This document shows positions 44,811 through 53,181 of a DNA stretch of 64,000 nucleotides, piece after piece. Origin of the DNA: Cedecea neteri (lineage in GTDB: Bacteria > Pseudomonadota > Gammaproteobacteria > Enterobacterales > Enterobacteriaceae). The translations under genes and the position numbers were made by a program. The stretch covers positions 1,426,001 through 1,490,000 of the forward strand of contig NZ_CP009458.1 in assembly GCF_000758305.1 (NCBI RefSeq), given 5' to 3'. The notes beneath the pieces are model-generated. The model did no database searches. It saw only the letters and a program-made list of their open reading frames with translations, and was not told the origin of the DNA. How positions within the stretch are numbered: the first letter of the stretch is position 1; every line of letters starts with the position of its first letter.

Positions 44811-45489
44811 GGGGCATAACCTCGTCTTTGGCCGCCAGGATCTGCTCGCTCATCACCTGCCAGGCCTCGTCGATATCCCGGGCGTGGTTAAACAGCCCGG
44901 AAGTGCCGACGATAAACACATCTGCCCCGGCGGCCATGAGTCGTTCATAGGTTGCCGCGTTGCAGGAACCGTCAATTTCAATCTCGTAGCTCAGCCCTTC
45001 GCGCTCACGCCAGGCTTTCAGCTCGGCCACTTTGTCCAGCATTTCTGGGATAAACGGCTGGCCGGCAAACCCTGGGTCAACGGTCATCACCGTCACCTTG
45101 TCTGCCTTATGAATGTAGTACTTCATCGCCTCAACCGGCGTTTCCGGGTTCAAAATCAGGCCAACTTTCATGCCGTGGCGGCGGATCTCTTCGATGAGGC
45201 GGAAGGCCTGGCCGTTAATGGTTTCCGGGTGCAGGGTGATAATGTCCGCCCCGGCCTGCGCCAGCGGGACGATGTAATCCTGCGGGCGGGTGACCATTAA
45301 GTGGCAGTCCAGCGGCTTGCTGGCAAGCTTCCTGACCTGGCCGACGAAGAACGGGGACAGCGTCAGGTTCGGCACAAAGTGACCGTCCATAATGTCGATA
45401 TGGAAGTAGTCCGCGTGCAGGTCGATAAACTCAATCTGTTCCTGGAATTTTGCCAGATCCATGCACATCAAAGAGGGGGAAATTTTCAT
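44794..45489 (-). CDS. alsE: D-allulose-6-phosphate 3-epimerase AlsE
   Basis: The 231-residue TIM barrel of the ribulose-phosphate epimerase family (MKISPSLMCMDLAKF, HIDIMDGHFVPN, VDPGFAGQPFI) epimerises allulose 6-phosphate to fructose 6-phosphate, linking allose catabolism to glycolysis. Length is that of E. coli AlsE. Confidence 0.95.
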   Translation of the reverse strand: MKISPSLMCMDLAKFQEQIEFIDLHADYFHIDIMDGHFVPNLTLSPFFVGQVRKLASKPLDCHLMVTRPQDYIVPLAQAGADIITLHPETINGQAFRLIEEIRRHGMKVGLILNPETPVEAMKYYIHKADKVTVMTVDPGFAGQPFIPEMLDKVAELKAWREREGLSYEIEIDGSCNAATYERLMAAGADVFIVGTSGLFNHARDIDEAWQVMSEQILAAKDEVMPHAKTA

Positions 45490-45550
45490 TACAAGCTCCT
45501 GTAAATCTATGGATTTCTGACAGCGGGTGCGGCCAACGCATCTGCCGTTC

Positions 45551-46531
45551 TTATTTACTGATTAACCGATCCAGGGCCACCGCAGCGATGATAAGCCCGC
45601 CCATTACCACCAGCTGGTAATAGGTTTGTACCTGGAGAATATTGAGCCCGTTGTTGATGGTGCCGATGATCAGGCCGCCAATCACCACCGAGAAAATCCG
45701 GCCCTTGCCGCCGAAGAAGCTGGTGCCGCCGATGATGGCGCTGGCGATGGCGTAGGTTTCAAACCCCATGCCCGCCAGCGGCTCTGCCGCCCCAAGACGC
45801 GCGGTTGAAACCACGCCAGCCAGCCCGGCGCAGATGCCGGAGATGATGAACACCACCAGCATGTGGAACTTCACGTCGATGCCGGAATAGAACGCCGAGT
45901 TCTTATTGCCGCCGAGGGCGTAAATATTGCGGCCGAGACGCGTGCGGGTGGTCAGGAACCACAGTATCCCGGCGACAATCAGCGAGAAGATCACCGGCAC
46001 CGGGATACCGAGCGGCGTGGCGGCGAAGAAGTTCACGAAGTCGAACGAGAAGCCGTACACCGAGTTGGCGTCAGAGATAACCAGCGTGATGCCACGGAAG
46101 ATGGCGTTGGTACCGAGGGTGATGATGAACGGATGCAGCCCCGTCCAGTTCACCAGGCAGCCGTTAATCGCCCCGAGCAGCCCGCCGACAATCACGCCGC
46201 CAATCAGCGCCGCAAGGAACGGATCAACGCCCGCCAGCATCAGTTTGGCGGTGACCATGCCGGAAAGCGCCAGAATCGCGCCCACAGACAGGTCGATCCC
46301 CGCCACCAGAATGGCGAAGAACTCCCCCATACCGATAAGCACTGTCACCGAGCTTTGCACAAAGATGGCGCTGATGTTGCTGGCCGTCAGGAAGTACTCA
46401 GCGGAGAGCGTGCCGAAGATGGCGACGATAATCGCGAGGATGAAGAAGGTGCCGTATTTGTCCCAAAACTGGGCGAAATTGAACGGTTTTTTCTCGCTTT
46501 CTTCGCGTTTCATTCTTGTGGTAATGCCCAT
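45551..46531 (-). CDS. alsC: D-allose ABC transporter permease AlsC
   Basis: The 326-residue CUT2-family permease has GIDLSVGAILALSG, FIITLGTNAIFRGI and GGTSFFGGKGRIFSVVIGG motifs and about 8-10 helices. It overlaps alsA by 22 nt. Length equals E. coli AlsC. Confidence 0.95.
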   Translation of the reverse strand: MGITTRMKREESEKKPFNFAQFWDKYGTFFILAIIVAIFGTLSAEYFLTASNISAIFVQSSVTVLIGMGEFFAILVAGIDLSVGAILALSGMVTAKLMLAGVDPFLAALIGGVIVGGLLGAINGCLVNWTGLHPFIITLGTNAIFRGITLVISDANSVYGFSFDFVNFFAATPLGIPVPVIFSLIVAGILWFLTTRTRLGRNIYALGGNKNSAFYSGIDVKFHMLVVFIISGICAGLAGVVSTARLGAAEPLAGMGFETYAIASAIIGGTSFFGGKGRIFSVVIGGLIIGTINNGLNILQVQTYYQLVVMGGLIIAAVALDRLISK

Positions 46532-48042
46532 GCCATAATCTCCTCTTCGCTGATATCGTCGCGATTGGTCAGGATTTGCGTCAGTCGCCCTTCGCAGAAC
46601 ACGGCAATGCGGTCGCAGACGGCGATAATTTCGGGAAGCTCAGACGACACCATCAGGATGACTTTTCCGTCATCCGCCAGCTGGCGCATCACTTTGTAGA
46701 TTTCGGCCTTCGCGCCGACGTCGATGCCGCGGGTAGGCTCATCGAAAATGATCACTTCCGGATTGCAGCACAGCCATTTAGAAATCAGCACCTTCTGCTG
46801 ATTGCCGCCGGAAAGTTCGGTAATGTTTTGGTCGACGCTGTGGCACTTCAGCGCCAGCAGCTGGCGCTGGGCTTCGGCAGTCTGGCGCTCCTCAGCCTCG
46901 TTAAACAGGCCCATCGCGCCTTTGTAACCGCCGCGCTTGAGGCTCTGGCTGACGGCCATGTTCTGGGCGATGGAGAAGTTGGCGAAGAAGCCGTTATCGC
47001 GGCGGCTTTCGGTGATGTAGCCCATGCCTTTTTTCAGCGCGTCCATCGGCGAGCTGGGCGAGATGTTTTTCCCGTTAAGCAGAATGTCCCCGGCTGATCG
47101 TTTGTCCACGCCAAACAGGCAGTCCATCAGCTCGGTGCGCCCGGAGCCGACGAGGCCGGAAAAACCCAGGATCTCGCCCCGGTTGACGCTGAACGAAATG
47201 TCTTTCACTTTTTTGCGGTCGCGGCTGCTGACGTTCTTCACCTCAAACACCACGTCAGGCTCGACGTTCCCGGCGCTCTCTTTCATTGCGCTAAAGCGGT
47301 TTTGCAGCTCGCGACCGACCATCAGGCGCACAATGTCGTCGTTGGAGACGTCGCTGACCAGGCCGCTGCAGACGCTGCTGCCGTCCTTCATGACCGTGTA
47401 GCGGTCGCAGATGCGGCGGATTTCGGCGAGCTTGTGGGAGATGTACACCATCGCCGTGCCTTCTTTCCGCAGCTGATTCATGATGAGAAAAAGATAATCC
47501 ACTTCTTTATTGGTTAAAGAAGAGGTGGGTTCATCCATAATAATGACTTTGGCGTCCAGCATTAATGTTTTGGCAATTTCTAACATTTGCTTGTGACTGA
47601 TGGATAAATTACCCACCTTTTCATCGAGATCCACTTTTAAGCCGACACGCAAAAGCATCATCGCGGCGCGAATACGCATCTCTTTCCAGTCAACAATATT
47701 AATCCCGAAGACTTTTTTAGTGGTATGGCGGCCAATATAAAGATTTTCTAAAACCGTTAATTCATCAATGACGCTGAGTTCTTGATAAATAATCCCAATG
47801 CCGAGCTGTGCCGCTAATTTATGATCAAGCTTTTCATAATTAACGTTATTAATCGTAATGGTGCCTTTGGTCGGTTCGTGAATACCCGACAGGACTTTCA
47901 TTAGGGTTGATTTACCTGCACCATTTTCCCCGAGCAGCGCATGAATTTCGCCGGGAAATATTGTTAAATCAACCGATTTTAATGCGTGAACCGGACCAAA
48001 GGATTTGCCGATCCCCGCCATTGCAATGTATGGCGTGACCAT
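46510..48042 (-). CDS. alsA: D-allose ABC transporter ATPase AlsA
   Basis: The 510-residue ATPase has two fused ABC domains with GENGAGKST in the first and LSGGNQQKVLISKWL in the second. The ATG at 48042 (MVTPYIAMAGIGKSFGP) is chosen for the GAGG ribosome binding site 6 nt upstream and for exact E. coli length. A 230-bp repeat block separates it from alsB. Confidence 0.95.
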   Translation of the reverse strand: MVTPYIAMAGIGKSFGPVHALKSVDLTIFPGEIHALLGENGAGKSTLMKVLSGIHEPTKGTITINNVNYEKLDHKLAAQLGIGIIYQELSVIDELTVLENLYIGRHTTKKVFGINIVDWKEMRIRAAMMLLRVGLKVDLDEKVGNLSISHKQMLEIAKTLMLDAKVIIMDEPTSSLTNKEVDYLFLIMNQLRKEGTAMVYISHKLAEIRRICDRYTVMKDGSSVCSGLVSDVSNDDIVRLMVGRELQNRFSAMKESAGNVEPDVVFEVKNVSSRDRKKVKDISFSVNRGEILGFSGLVGSGRTELMDCLFGVDKRSAGDILLNGKNISPSSPMDALKKGMGYITESRRDNGFFANFSIAQNMAVSQSLKRGGYKGAMGLFNEAEERQTAEAQRQLLALKCHSVDQNITELSGGNQQKVLISKWLCCNPEVIIFDEPTRGIDVGAKAEIYKVMRQLADDGKVILMVSSELPEIIAVCDRIAVFCEGRLTQILTNRDDISEEEIMAWALPQE

Positions 48043-48073
48043 GACGAGCCTCAATCATTTTTAGCGAAGGTTT

Positions 48074-48306
48074 CCCCTCACCCTAACCCTCTCCCCACAG
48101 GGGAGAGGGGACGGTACCGAGCTGATGTTGATGTTCTCTCTCGTCCCGAAAGGGAGAGGGAATAACTGCTGCCACTGCTTTTCTTTTAGTACTCTTTTTG
48201 CACCTTTGCCCGCGAGAGATGACTACTCCTTCTTTCACCCTCTCCCTGCGGACGAGGGCTACTCCTTTTTTCTCCCTCTCCCTGTGGGAGAGGGCCGGGG
48301 TGAGGG
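48074..48306. repeat. Palindromic repeat block between alsB and alsA
   Basis: Four partial or full members of the CTCTCCC/GGGAGAGG family occur. A full unit lies at 48074-48110, degenerate units near 48136-48160 and 48238-48258, and an inverted full unit at 48270-48306. The block follows the 3' end of alsB by about 23 nt. Confidence 0.85.
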
Positions 48307-48329
48307 CATCAGGCGACTCAGGTTTAAAA

Positions 48330-49265
48330 CTATTTCGTCACCAGTACCGAATCCACCAGGCTAAACTGCGGGGCCTTATCCAGCGCAATCACCTTGCCCG
48401 TTTTCGCCGCATCTACCAGCAGCTTCAGGCCTGTCGCACCGATATCCGCCGGGTTCTGCGCTACGGTGGCGGTCATCTGCCCGTCAGCCACCATCTTACG
48501 GGCTTCCGGGATACCGTCGGTGCCAACCACCAGAATTTTCCCGGTCTTCCCGGCGTTAGCCACCGCCTGAGCGGCACCCATCGCCATGGTGTCGTTCGCG
48601 CAGTAGAAGGCTTTCAGATTTGGATTTCGCTGCAGCACGTTGGTGGCCACATCGAGTGCCTTGATGCGGTCCCAGTCGGCGGGCTGGCTGGCAACCAGTT
48701 TAATCTGGCTGGCTTTCTTAAAGGCATCGCTGGCGCCTACGCGACGGGCTTCGCCGGAGGCGTTACCTGCTTTACCTTCGATGATGGCCACGTCGCCGCC
48801 TGCGGCACTGAGCTTATCGATGATGAAGCCTGCGCCTTTCGCGCCGACCGCCACATTATCGGTGGTAACAAAGGCTTCGACGTTGCCGCCGGCTTTTTTC
48901 AGGTTATCCATATCGATTTTTTCATCGAGGTTGACCAGGTAAATGCCTTTTTTCCAGGCATTCGCCACCGGCACCACGAGGTTGACCGAGGAGAGCGGCG
49001 CAAAAGCGATGCCTTTGTATTTCTTATTAGTTAAATCTTCAAAAAGCTGTAATTGCGACTGGAAATCCCCTTCCGAAGGCGAAGCAAAAATATCAACACT
49101 AACGCCCAGCGTTTTAGCTTCATCTTCAATGCCTTTTTTCATATCCACCCAATAAGGGTTGGATAATGTTTTTAATACCACCGCATAATCGGCAGCCGCA
49201 AAAGCGCTGGTGGATAACATCAGGCCCATAGCAGCGCCGCTGAATATTTTCAGATATTTATTCAT
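48330..49265 (-). CDS. alsB: D-allose-binding protein AlsB
   Basis: The 311-residue periplasmic allose receptor has a signal peptide (MNKYLKIFSGAAMGLMLSTSAFA) and a type I PBP fold (DYAVVLKTLSNPYWVDMKKGIE, AFYCANDTMAMGAAQA). Length equals E. coli AlsB. It lies 55 nt after alsR with a hairpin between them. Confidence 0.95.
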   Translation of the reverse strand: MNKYLKIFSGAAMGLMLSTSAFAAADYAVVLKTLSNPYWVDMKKGIEDEAKTLGVSVDIFASPSEGDFQSQLQLFEDLTNKKYKGIAFAPLSSVNLVVPVANAWKKGIYLVNLDEKIDMDNLKKAGGNVEAFVTTDNVAVGAKGAGFIIDKLSAAGGDVAIIEGKAGNASGEARRVGASDAFKKASQIKLVASQPADWDRIKALDVATNVLQRNPNLKAFYCANDTMAMGAAQAVANAGKTGKILVVGTDGIPEARKMVADGQMTATVAQNPADIGATGLKLLVDAAKTGKVIALDKAPQFSLVDSVLVTK

Positions 49266-49293
49266 AATAATATTCTCAGTGTAGGGTACAGTC

Positions 49294-49315
49294 AGATCCC
49301 GCTGAGGCGGGATCT
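49294..49315. terminator. Hairpin between alsR and alsB
   Basis: AGATCCCGC (49294-49302) and GCGGGATCT (49307-49315) form a 9-bp stem. The T-run follows on the plus strand only, so on the alsR-alsB transcript the hairpin lacks a U-tract. It may act as a stabiliser or partial attenuator rather than a full terminator. Confidence 0.55.
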
Positions 49316-49320
49316 CTTTT

Positions 49321-50211
49321 TTACTTCAGCGCGCCTGGGGAAAAGAAATCCACAATTGCACCGGTTTTTTGCATATTTAATGTTGCCTGTTCAATATTTT
49401 GCTGTGCGACTGAAACAAAAAACGCATCGAGTAATGTTAATTGTAATATACGCGCCGAAGCGTTACGGCCCAATAAAGGCGTCTCGGGCGCCGGTGAACA
49501 AATAATAAAATCAGCGAGCCGGGCAATCGGCGAATGATAGCTATGGGTAATACAAATTATTTTTGCGCCGTTCTTTTTCGCCAGCTCCACCGCCGCTTTT
49601 AAATCACCTGTGCGCCCTGAATGGGACACAACCAGCACTACATCGCCTTCTTTTAGCAGCGAGGCCGACATCATCATGATGTGGGCATCCTGGTATGCCT
49701 GGCAGCGCACGCCGATGCGCAAAAACTTATGCTGGATGTCGTTACAAATGGCGTTTGAGCCGCCCACGCCGTACAAATCCCGCTGTTTTGCCTTCGCGAA
49801 GTAGCGCGCCGCACGGTGGATCTCATCCACGTTGACGATCGACTGCCCTTCCATAATGGTCCGCAGGGTGATGTTAAACACCTTGTTGACCACATCCTGC
49901 GGCGCTTCGTCGAAGGCAAGCTCGGTCGGCAGCACCTGCTCTGACTCGGAAAAGTAGGTGACCAGCGCGCTGCGCAGGTTGCGGAAGCCGCTGAACCCCA
50001 GCAGCTTCGAGACTTTAACGATCATCGCTTCCGACACCGCAAGGGCTTCGGCAACGTCTTTAATGGCCGGGGCATCGCTCAGATTGCCGGGCTTCAACAA
50101 CCAGTCGACGATGCGGCTTTCGTTGTCCGTCATCCCCTCCTGCTTCATGCGCAGCCAGGGGGCAAGGCCGATGCCGAACGGCGGCTGTGAATCAATATCT
50201 GACTGACTCAT
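49321..50211 (-). CDS. alsR: RpiR-family repressor AlsR (RpiR)
   Basis: The 296-residue repressor of als and rpiB has an N-terminal helix-turn-helix (DNESRIVDWLLKPG..., ALAVSEAMIVKVSKLLGFSGFRNL) and a SIS sugar-phosphate domain (LYGVGGSNAICNDIQHKF, VVSHSGRTGDLKAAVELAKKNGA). The ATG at 50211 gives the E. coli length; an upstream extension has no support. It is divergent from rpiB. Confidence 0.95.
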   Translation of the reverse strand: MSQSDIDSQPPFGIGLAPWLRMKQEGMTDNESRIVDWLLKPGNLSDAPAIKDVAEALAVSEAMIVKVSKLLGFSGFRNLRSALVTYFSESEQVLPTELAFDEAPQDVVNKVFNITLRTIMEGQSIVNVDEIHRAARYFAKAKQRDLYGVGGSNAICNDIQHKFLRIGVRCQAYQDAHIMMMSASLLKEGDVVLVVSHSGRTGDLKAAVELAKKNGAKIICITHSYHSPIARLADFIICSPAPETPLLGRNASARILQLTLLDAFFVSVAQQNIEQATLNMQKTGAIVDFFSPGALK

Positions 50212-50282
50212 CCTGTTCTCTCGTGTCCGTAGAGTGAAGACGCCACTATAACACCACAGCGTGTGCAGAAAATATGCTGCAT

Positions 50283-50328
50283 ACTTCACAAAAATAATTA
50301 ATTCATAAAGTTTTACTTTTTGTGAAGT
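50283..50328. promoter_or_regulatory. Candidate AlsR operator
   Basis: ACTTCACAAAAA (50283-50294) and TTTTTGTGAAGT (50317-50328) form a perfect 12-bp dyad with a 22-bp spacer, upstream of alsR in the alsR-rpiB divergent region. The spacing of about two helical turns between half-site centres fits a dimer or pair of dimers. Assignment to AlsR is inferred. Confidence 0.5.
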
Positions 50329-50468
50329 TAGGCGATCGCTTAATTTTATTTATTTATATGAATTATAACGAATTAATTTAAATTCTCTCGTTAATGGAAG
50401 TCGTTTTATGACACGAGAATGACAAGTCTGTGCATTGTGTTGTGAAGAGAATCGGTGTAGAAATGGCC

Positions 50469-50539
50469 ACGAACCCGGCAATTTTGCCGATTAATTGGGC
50501 AGTGAACCGGTCTTAAATCACGAAAATTGTCGGGTTCGT
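50469..50539 (+). promoter_or_regulatory. Long stem-loop in the rpiB leader
   Basis: ACGAACCCGGCAATTTT (50469-50485) and AAAATTGTCGGGTTCGT (50523-50539) pair over 17 positions with one G-U. The 37-nt spacer lies between, and the right arm ends 27 nt before the rpiB ATG. It could be a leader hairpin or a second operator. The remainder of the 354-bp alsR-rpiB gap is AT-rich. Confidence 0.5.
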
Positions 50540-50565
50540 AAAGTAACGGCAACGGTGAGGATAAA

Positions 50566-51015
50566 ATGAAAAAAATTGCATTTGGCTGTGACCACGTAGG
50601 CTTCCTGCTGAAGGCGGAGATTGTGGAGCATCTTCAGGAGAAGGGCATTGAGGTGCTGGACAAGGGGACCTGGTCTGGCGAGCGCACGGATTACCCGCTC
50701 TACGCCAGCGCGGTGGCAGAAGCCGTGGTGAACGGCGAAGCTGAGGGAGGCATTTTAATTTGCGGTACCGGCGTGGGGATTTCGATCACCGCCAATAAAT
50801 TTCCTGGTATTCGGGCGGTGGTCTGCAGCGAACCTTATTCCGCGCTGCTTTCCCGCCAGCACAACAATACCAACGTGTTGGCTTTCGGCTCCCGCGTGGT
50901 GGGGCTGGATTTGGCCAAAATGATCGTCGATGCATGGCTAAGCGGGCAGTTTGAAGGCGGACGCCATCAGGCGCGAGTCGAGGCCATTGGCGCGCTGGAA
51001 TCGCCGAGAATTTGA
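50566..51015 (+). CDS. rpiB: Ribose-5-phosphate isomerase B / allose-6-phosphate isomerase
   Basis: The 149-residue RpiB/LacAB-fold isomerase interconverts ribose 5-phosphate and ribulose 5-phosphate and, in allose catabolism, allose 6-phosphate and allulose 6-phosphate. Catalytic cysteine is in GGILICGTGVGISITANK (C66). The phosphate-binding region begins CDHVGFLLK. Divergent from its repressor gene alsR. Confidence 0.96.
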   Translation: MKKIAFGCDHVGFLLKAEIVEHLQEKGIEVLDKGTWSGERTDYPLYASAVAEAVVNGEAEGGILICGTGVGISITANKFPGIRAVVCSEPYSALLSRQHNNTNVLAFGSRVVGLDLAKMIVDAWLSGQFEGGRHQARVEAIGALESPRI

Positions 51016-51042
51016 GATTCCTCCGCTACTGCGCGTGAGGCC

Positions 51043-51082
51043 GGCTGACTACGCTGAGGTCAGTCCATCCCGGAGACTGACC
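51043..51082 (+). promoter_or_regulatory. Alternative hairpins in the yjdP leader
   Basis: GGTCAGTC (51058-51065) can pair perfectly with GACTGACC (51075-51082), placing the CGGAG ribosome binding site (51071-51075) in the loop one base before the ATG. The same segment (51059-51065) can instead pair with GGCTGAC (51043-51049). The two structures are mutually exclusive. Function is inferred. Confidence 0.45.
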
Positions 51083-51083
51083 G

Positions 51084-51404
51084 ATGAAATCTTATGCCGC
51101 CGCGCTGCTGCTCGGCACGCTTTACCTGGCCTCGCCGTTCGCGCAGGCCGACGTGATTGATGACGCGATTGGCAATATCCAGCAGGCCTTTAGCGATGCC
51201 TACAAGCCGGGTGGCGACCGCGTTTATCATGATGACAATGACGATCCGGCGGATCAGCGCCGGCTTAGCCGTCAGGACGACGCCCGTTACCGCCAGCTGG
51301 AAGACAGGCGTCGTAGTCTTGATGAGCGCCAGAACCAGCTCGACCGCGAGCGCCAGCAGTTGGATGACGAAGAGAGCCGCCTGCAGGACGACGACGATCG
51401 TTAG
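51084..51404 (+). CDS. yjdP: YjdP family periplasmic protein
   Basis: The 106-residue protein has a signal peptide (MKSYAAALLLGTLYLASPFAQA) and DVIDDAIGNIQQAFSDAYKPGGDR, followed by a highly charged Arg/Asp/Gln-rich coiled-coil-like tail (ARYRQLEDRRRSLDERQNQL, then acidic repeats). It matches the pattern and location of E. coli YjdP. Function unknown. Its stop overlaps that of phnP by 4 nt. Confidence 0.9.
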   Translation: MKSYAAALLLGTLYLASPFAQADVIDDAIGNIQQAFSDAYKPGGDRVYHDDNDDPADQRRLSRQDDARYRQLEDRRRSLDERQNQLDRERQQLDDEESRLQDDDDR

Positions 51405-52159
51405 TCCAGCACGATCTCCATGCCGTCAAAACCCGCTTCAAACCCTTCAGGCAATACGTTGTGCATCAGCCATTCATCAAACTGGTGGCTGATGTGGGTC
51501 AGCACGACTCGCGGACTGCCAATCTGCTCGTTCAGTGCGATCACTGTGGTTAGGTCGCAATGATTTTTTGGCGTGTCAGGCCGGGGTTCACGGCTGCAAT
51601 CTATCACCACCACTTCCGGGCGGTTGGCGGCCAGAAACTTCAGGGTTTTGTCCGGCAGCCCCGCCGTATCACTTAGCCAGGCCAGTCGGCTGTACGCCGT
51701 TTCAAACAGATAGCCAAACGTCAGCTTTGAGTGCAGGAGCGGCAGTGGCGTGACGCGCAGCGCCTGGAGGGTGAAGGCGACAAACGGCTCGACGGTATGG
51801 CTAAAGTCCAGCAGGCCGGGGTGCTTGAACAGATCGTCGCAGCCCTGCTCATCCGGCGGGCCGTAAACCGGGATTTTCTCGCCCACTCCCCAGCGTAGCG
51901 GAAAGAGGCCCTGGACATGATCCATATGGTAGTGGGTGAGTAAAAACTGCTGAAAATCCCCCGGCTGCCAGCTGTCCATCAGGTCGGGCAGTCCCGCGTC
52001 TATCAGCGTAATCGCATCGTTATACTTGAGCACCGCGCTGCACGGGCGTCGGCGGTGGACCGGGTTGGTTCGCGCCCGTGAACAGGCGGCGCAGCGGCAG
52101 CCCCAGGCCGGGACAAGCTGCGCCCCGCCGGTGCCGCTAAGCGTTAGCGTGAGCGTCAT
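51401..52159 (-). CDS. phnP: Phosphoribosyl 1,2-cyclic phosphate phosphodiesterase PhnP
   Basis: The 252-residue beta-lactamase-fold metallohydrolase opens 5-phospho-ribose 1,2-cyclic phosphate from the C-P lyase reaction. The metal motif is THYHMDHVQG, and the structural zinc ligands are CRCAAC. The start at 52159 (MTLTLTLSGTGGAQLVP) matches E. coli length. It overlaps phnO by 23 nt. Confidence 0.95.
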   Translation of the reverse strand: MTLTLTLSGTGGAQLVPAWGCRCAACSRARTNPVHRRRPCSAVLKYNDAITLIDAGLPDLMDSWQPGDFQQFLLTHYHMDHVQGLFPLRWGVGEKIPVYGPPDEQGCDDLFKHPGLLDFSHTVEPFVAFTLQALRVTPLPLLHSKLTFGYLFETAYSRLAWLSDTAGLPDKTLKFLAANRPEVVVIDCSREPRPDTPKNHCDLTTVIALNEQIGSPRVVLTHISHQFDEWLMHNVLPEGFEAGFDGMEIVLD

Positions 52160-52604
52160 CAGGTGTCTCCACCGGTTTGGTAAAGCGGATATGGGTGGCG
52201 CGGTAGCCTTCACGCTCGTAAAAACGATGGGCGTCTTTGCGGCTGGTGCTGGTCGAAAGCTCCGTCAGCTCTGCATCGGCTTTACGCGCTTTTTCTTCTG
52301 CCCAGGCGAGCAGCTGTTTACCGACGCCGTGGCCGCGTGCTTCTTCCAGCACCACCAGTTCCTGGATCTCGCCGATGCGGCGGGCGTGATGCAGATGGTA
52401 TTGCAGGTGGAGGCTAATCATCCCCACGGCTTTGTTCCCTAACCACGCCAGTTGATAAAAGATATTTGGGTCACGCAGATTCTCCGTGAAGCAGGCGTTA
52501 AAGCCAGGGCGGTCGGCCTGAGCCTGTTTCAGCTCGCAAATCATGCGGTAAACGGTGTCGCTGTCTTCGATAGCGGCAGCTTTTAACTTAACAACATCAG
52601 ACAT
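52137..52604 (-). CDS. phnO: Aminoalkylphosphonate N-acetyltransferase PhnO
   Basis: The 155-residue GNAT acetyltransferase modifies aminoalkylphosphonates before C-P lyase attack. Acetyl-CoA motif: IQELVVLEEARGHGVGKQLL, then KDAHRFYEREGY. It is slightly longer than E. coli PhnO (144). It overlaps phnN by 8 nt and phnP by 23 nt. Confidence 0.93.
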   Translation of the reverse strand: MSDVVKLKAAAIEDSDTVYRMICELKQAQADRPGFNACFTENLRDPNIFYQLAWLGNKAVGMISLHLQYHLHHARRIGEIQELVVLEEARGHGVGKQLLAWAEEKARKADAELTELSTSTSRKDAHRFYEREGYRATHIRFTKPVETPDDAHANA

Positions 52605-53181
52605 GGCGGGGCTCCTTGCGGTGAAGAGGGATAACGTTCGAGCGGTGCTGGGCTAACAGCCGCATAAACAATGCGGCAGACTGTATCAGACTCCCGTCGT
52701 TGTTGAGTATCAGGCAATCGCCTCCCTCTGGCGAGTAAAGCGCGGCCCGCTGCAGCCGCTGCTCGATTTGCTCTGCGTTTTCCCGCCCGCGCTGTTCCAG
52801 CCGCTGGCGCAGCACGTCCGGGGAAACCTGCAGGCAGATGGGCACCAGCCCATCACCATAACGTTCCCGCGCCTGCTTCAGGTGCTGGCGCGAGCCGTTC
52901 ACCACCACGTCAAATCCGGCTTCGAGCCATATATCCATTTCCACGCCGACACCGTAGGAGTGCTCGTGCGCCTGCCAGCTCAGAGCAAACAACCCCAGTT
53001 GCTGGCGCTGCTCAAACTCGTTTGCGCTCAGCGCAATGTGGTTCTCGCAGCCTGCGTCGGCGGCGCGGGTAATGTACCGGTGCGCCACCAACAGCCTGGC
53101 GTGCTCCTGCTGGCGCAGGGCGCTCAGCAGGCTGTCTTTGCCGGAGCCGGACGGGCCCATCAGCCAGATTAGTTTACTCAT
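52597..53181 (-). CDS. phnN: Ribose 1,5-bisphosphokinase PhnN
   Basis: The 194-residue guanylate-kinase-like enzyme phosphorylates ribose 1,5-bisphosphate to PRPP. Walker A is MGPSGSGKDSL near the N-terminus. The end of the C-P lyase pathway thus feeds nucleotide synthesis. It overlaps phnM by one base (stop/start). Confidence 0.95.
   Translation of the reverse strand: MSKLIWLMGPSGSGKDSLLSALRQQEHARLLVAHRYITRAADAGCENHIALSANEFEQRQQLGLFALSWQAHEHSYGVGVEMDIWLEAGFDVVVNGSRQHLKQARERYGDGLVPICLQVSPDVLRQRLEQRGRENAEQIEQRLQRAALYSPEGGDCLILNNDGSLIQSAALFMRLLAQHRSNVIPLHRKEPRHV

Noticed and set aside
45863..46699. 278-codon frame opposite alsC and alsA
   Set aside because: It spans two conserved genes on the other strand and has shadow composition.
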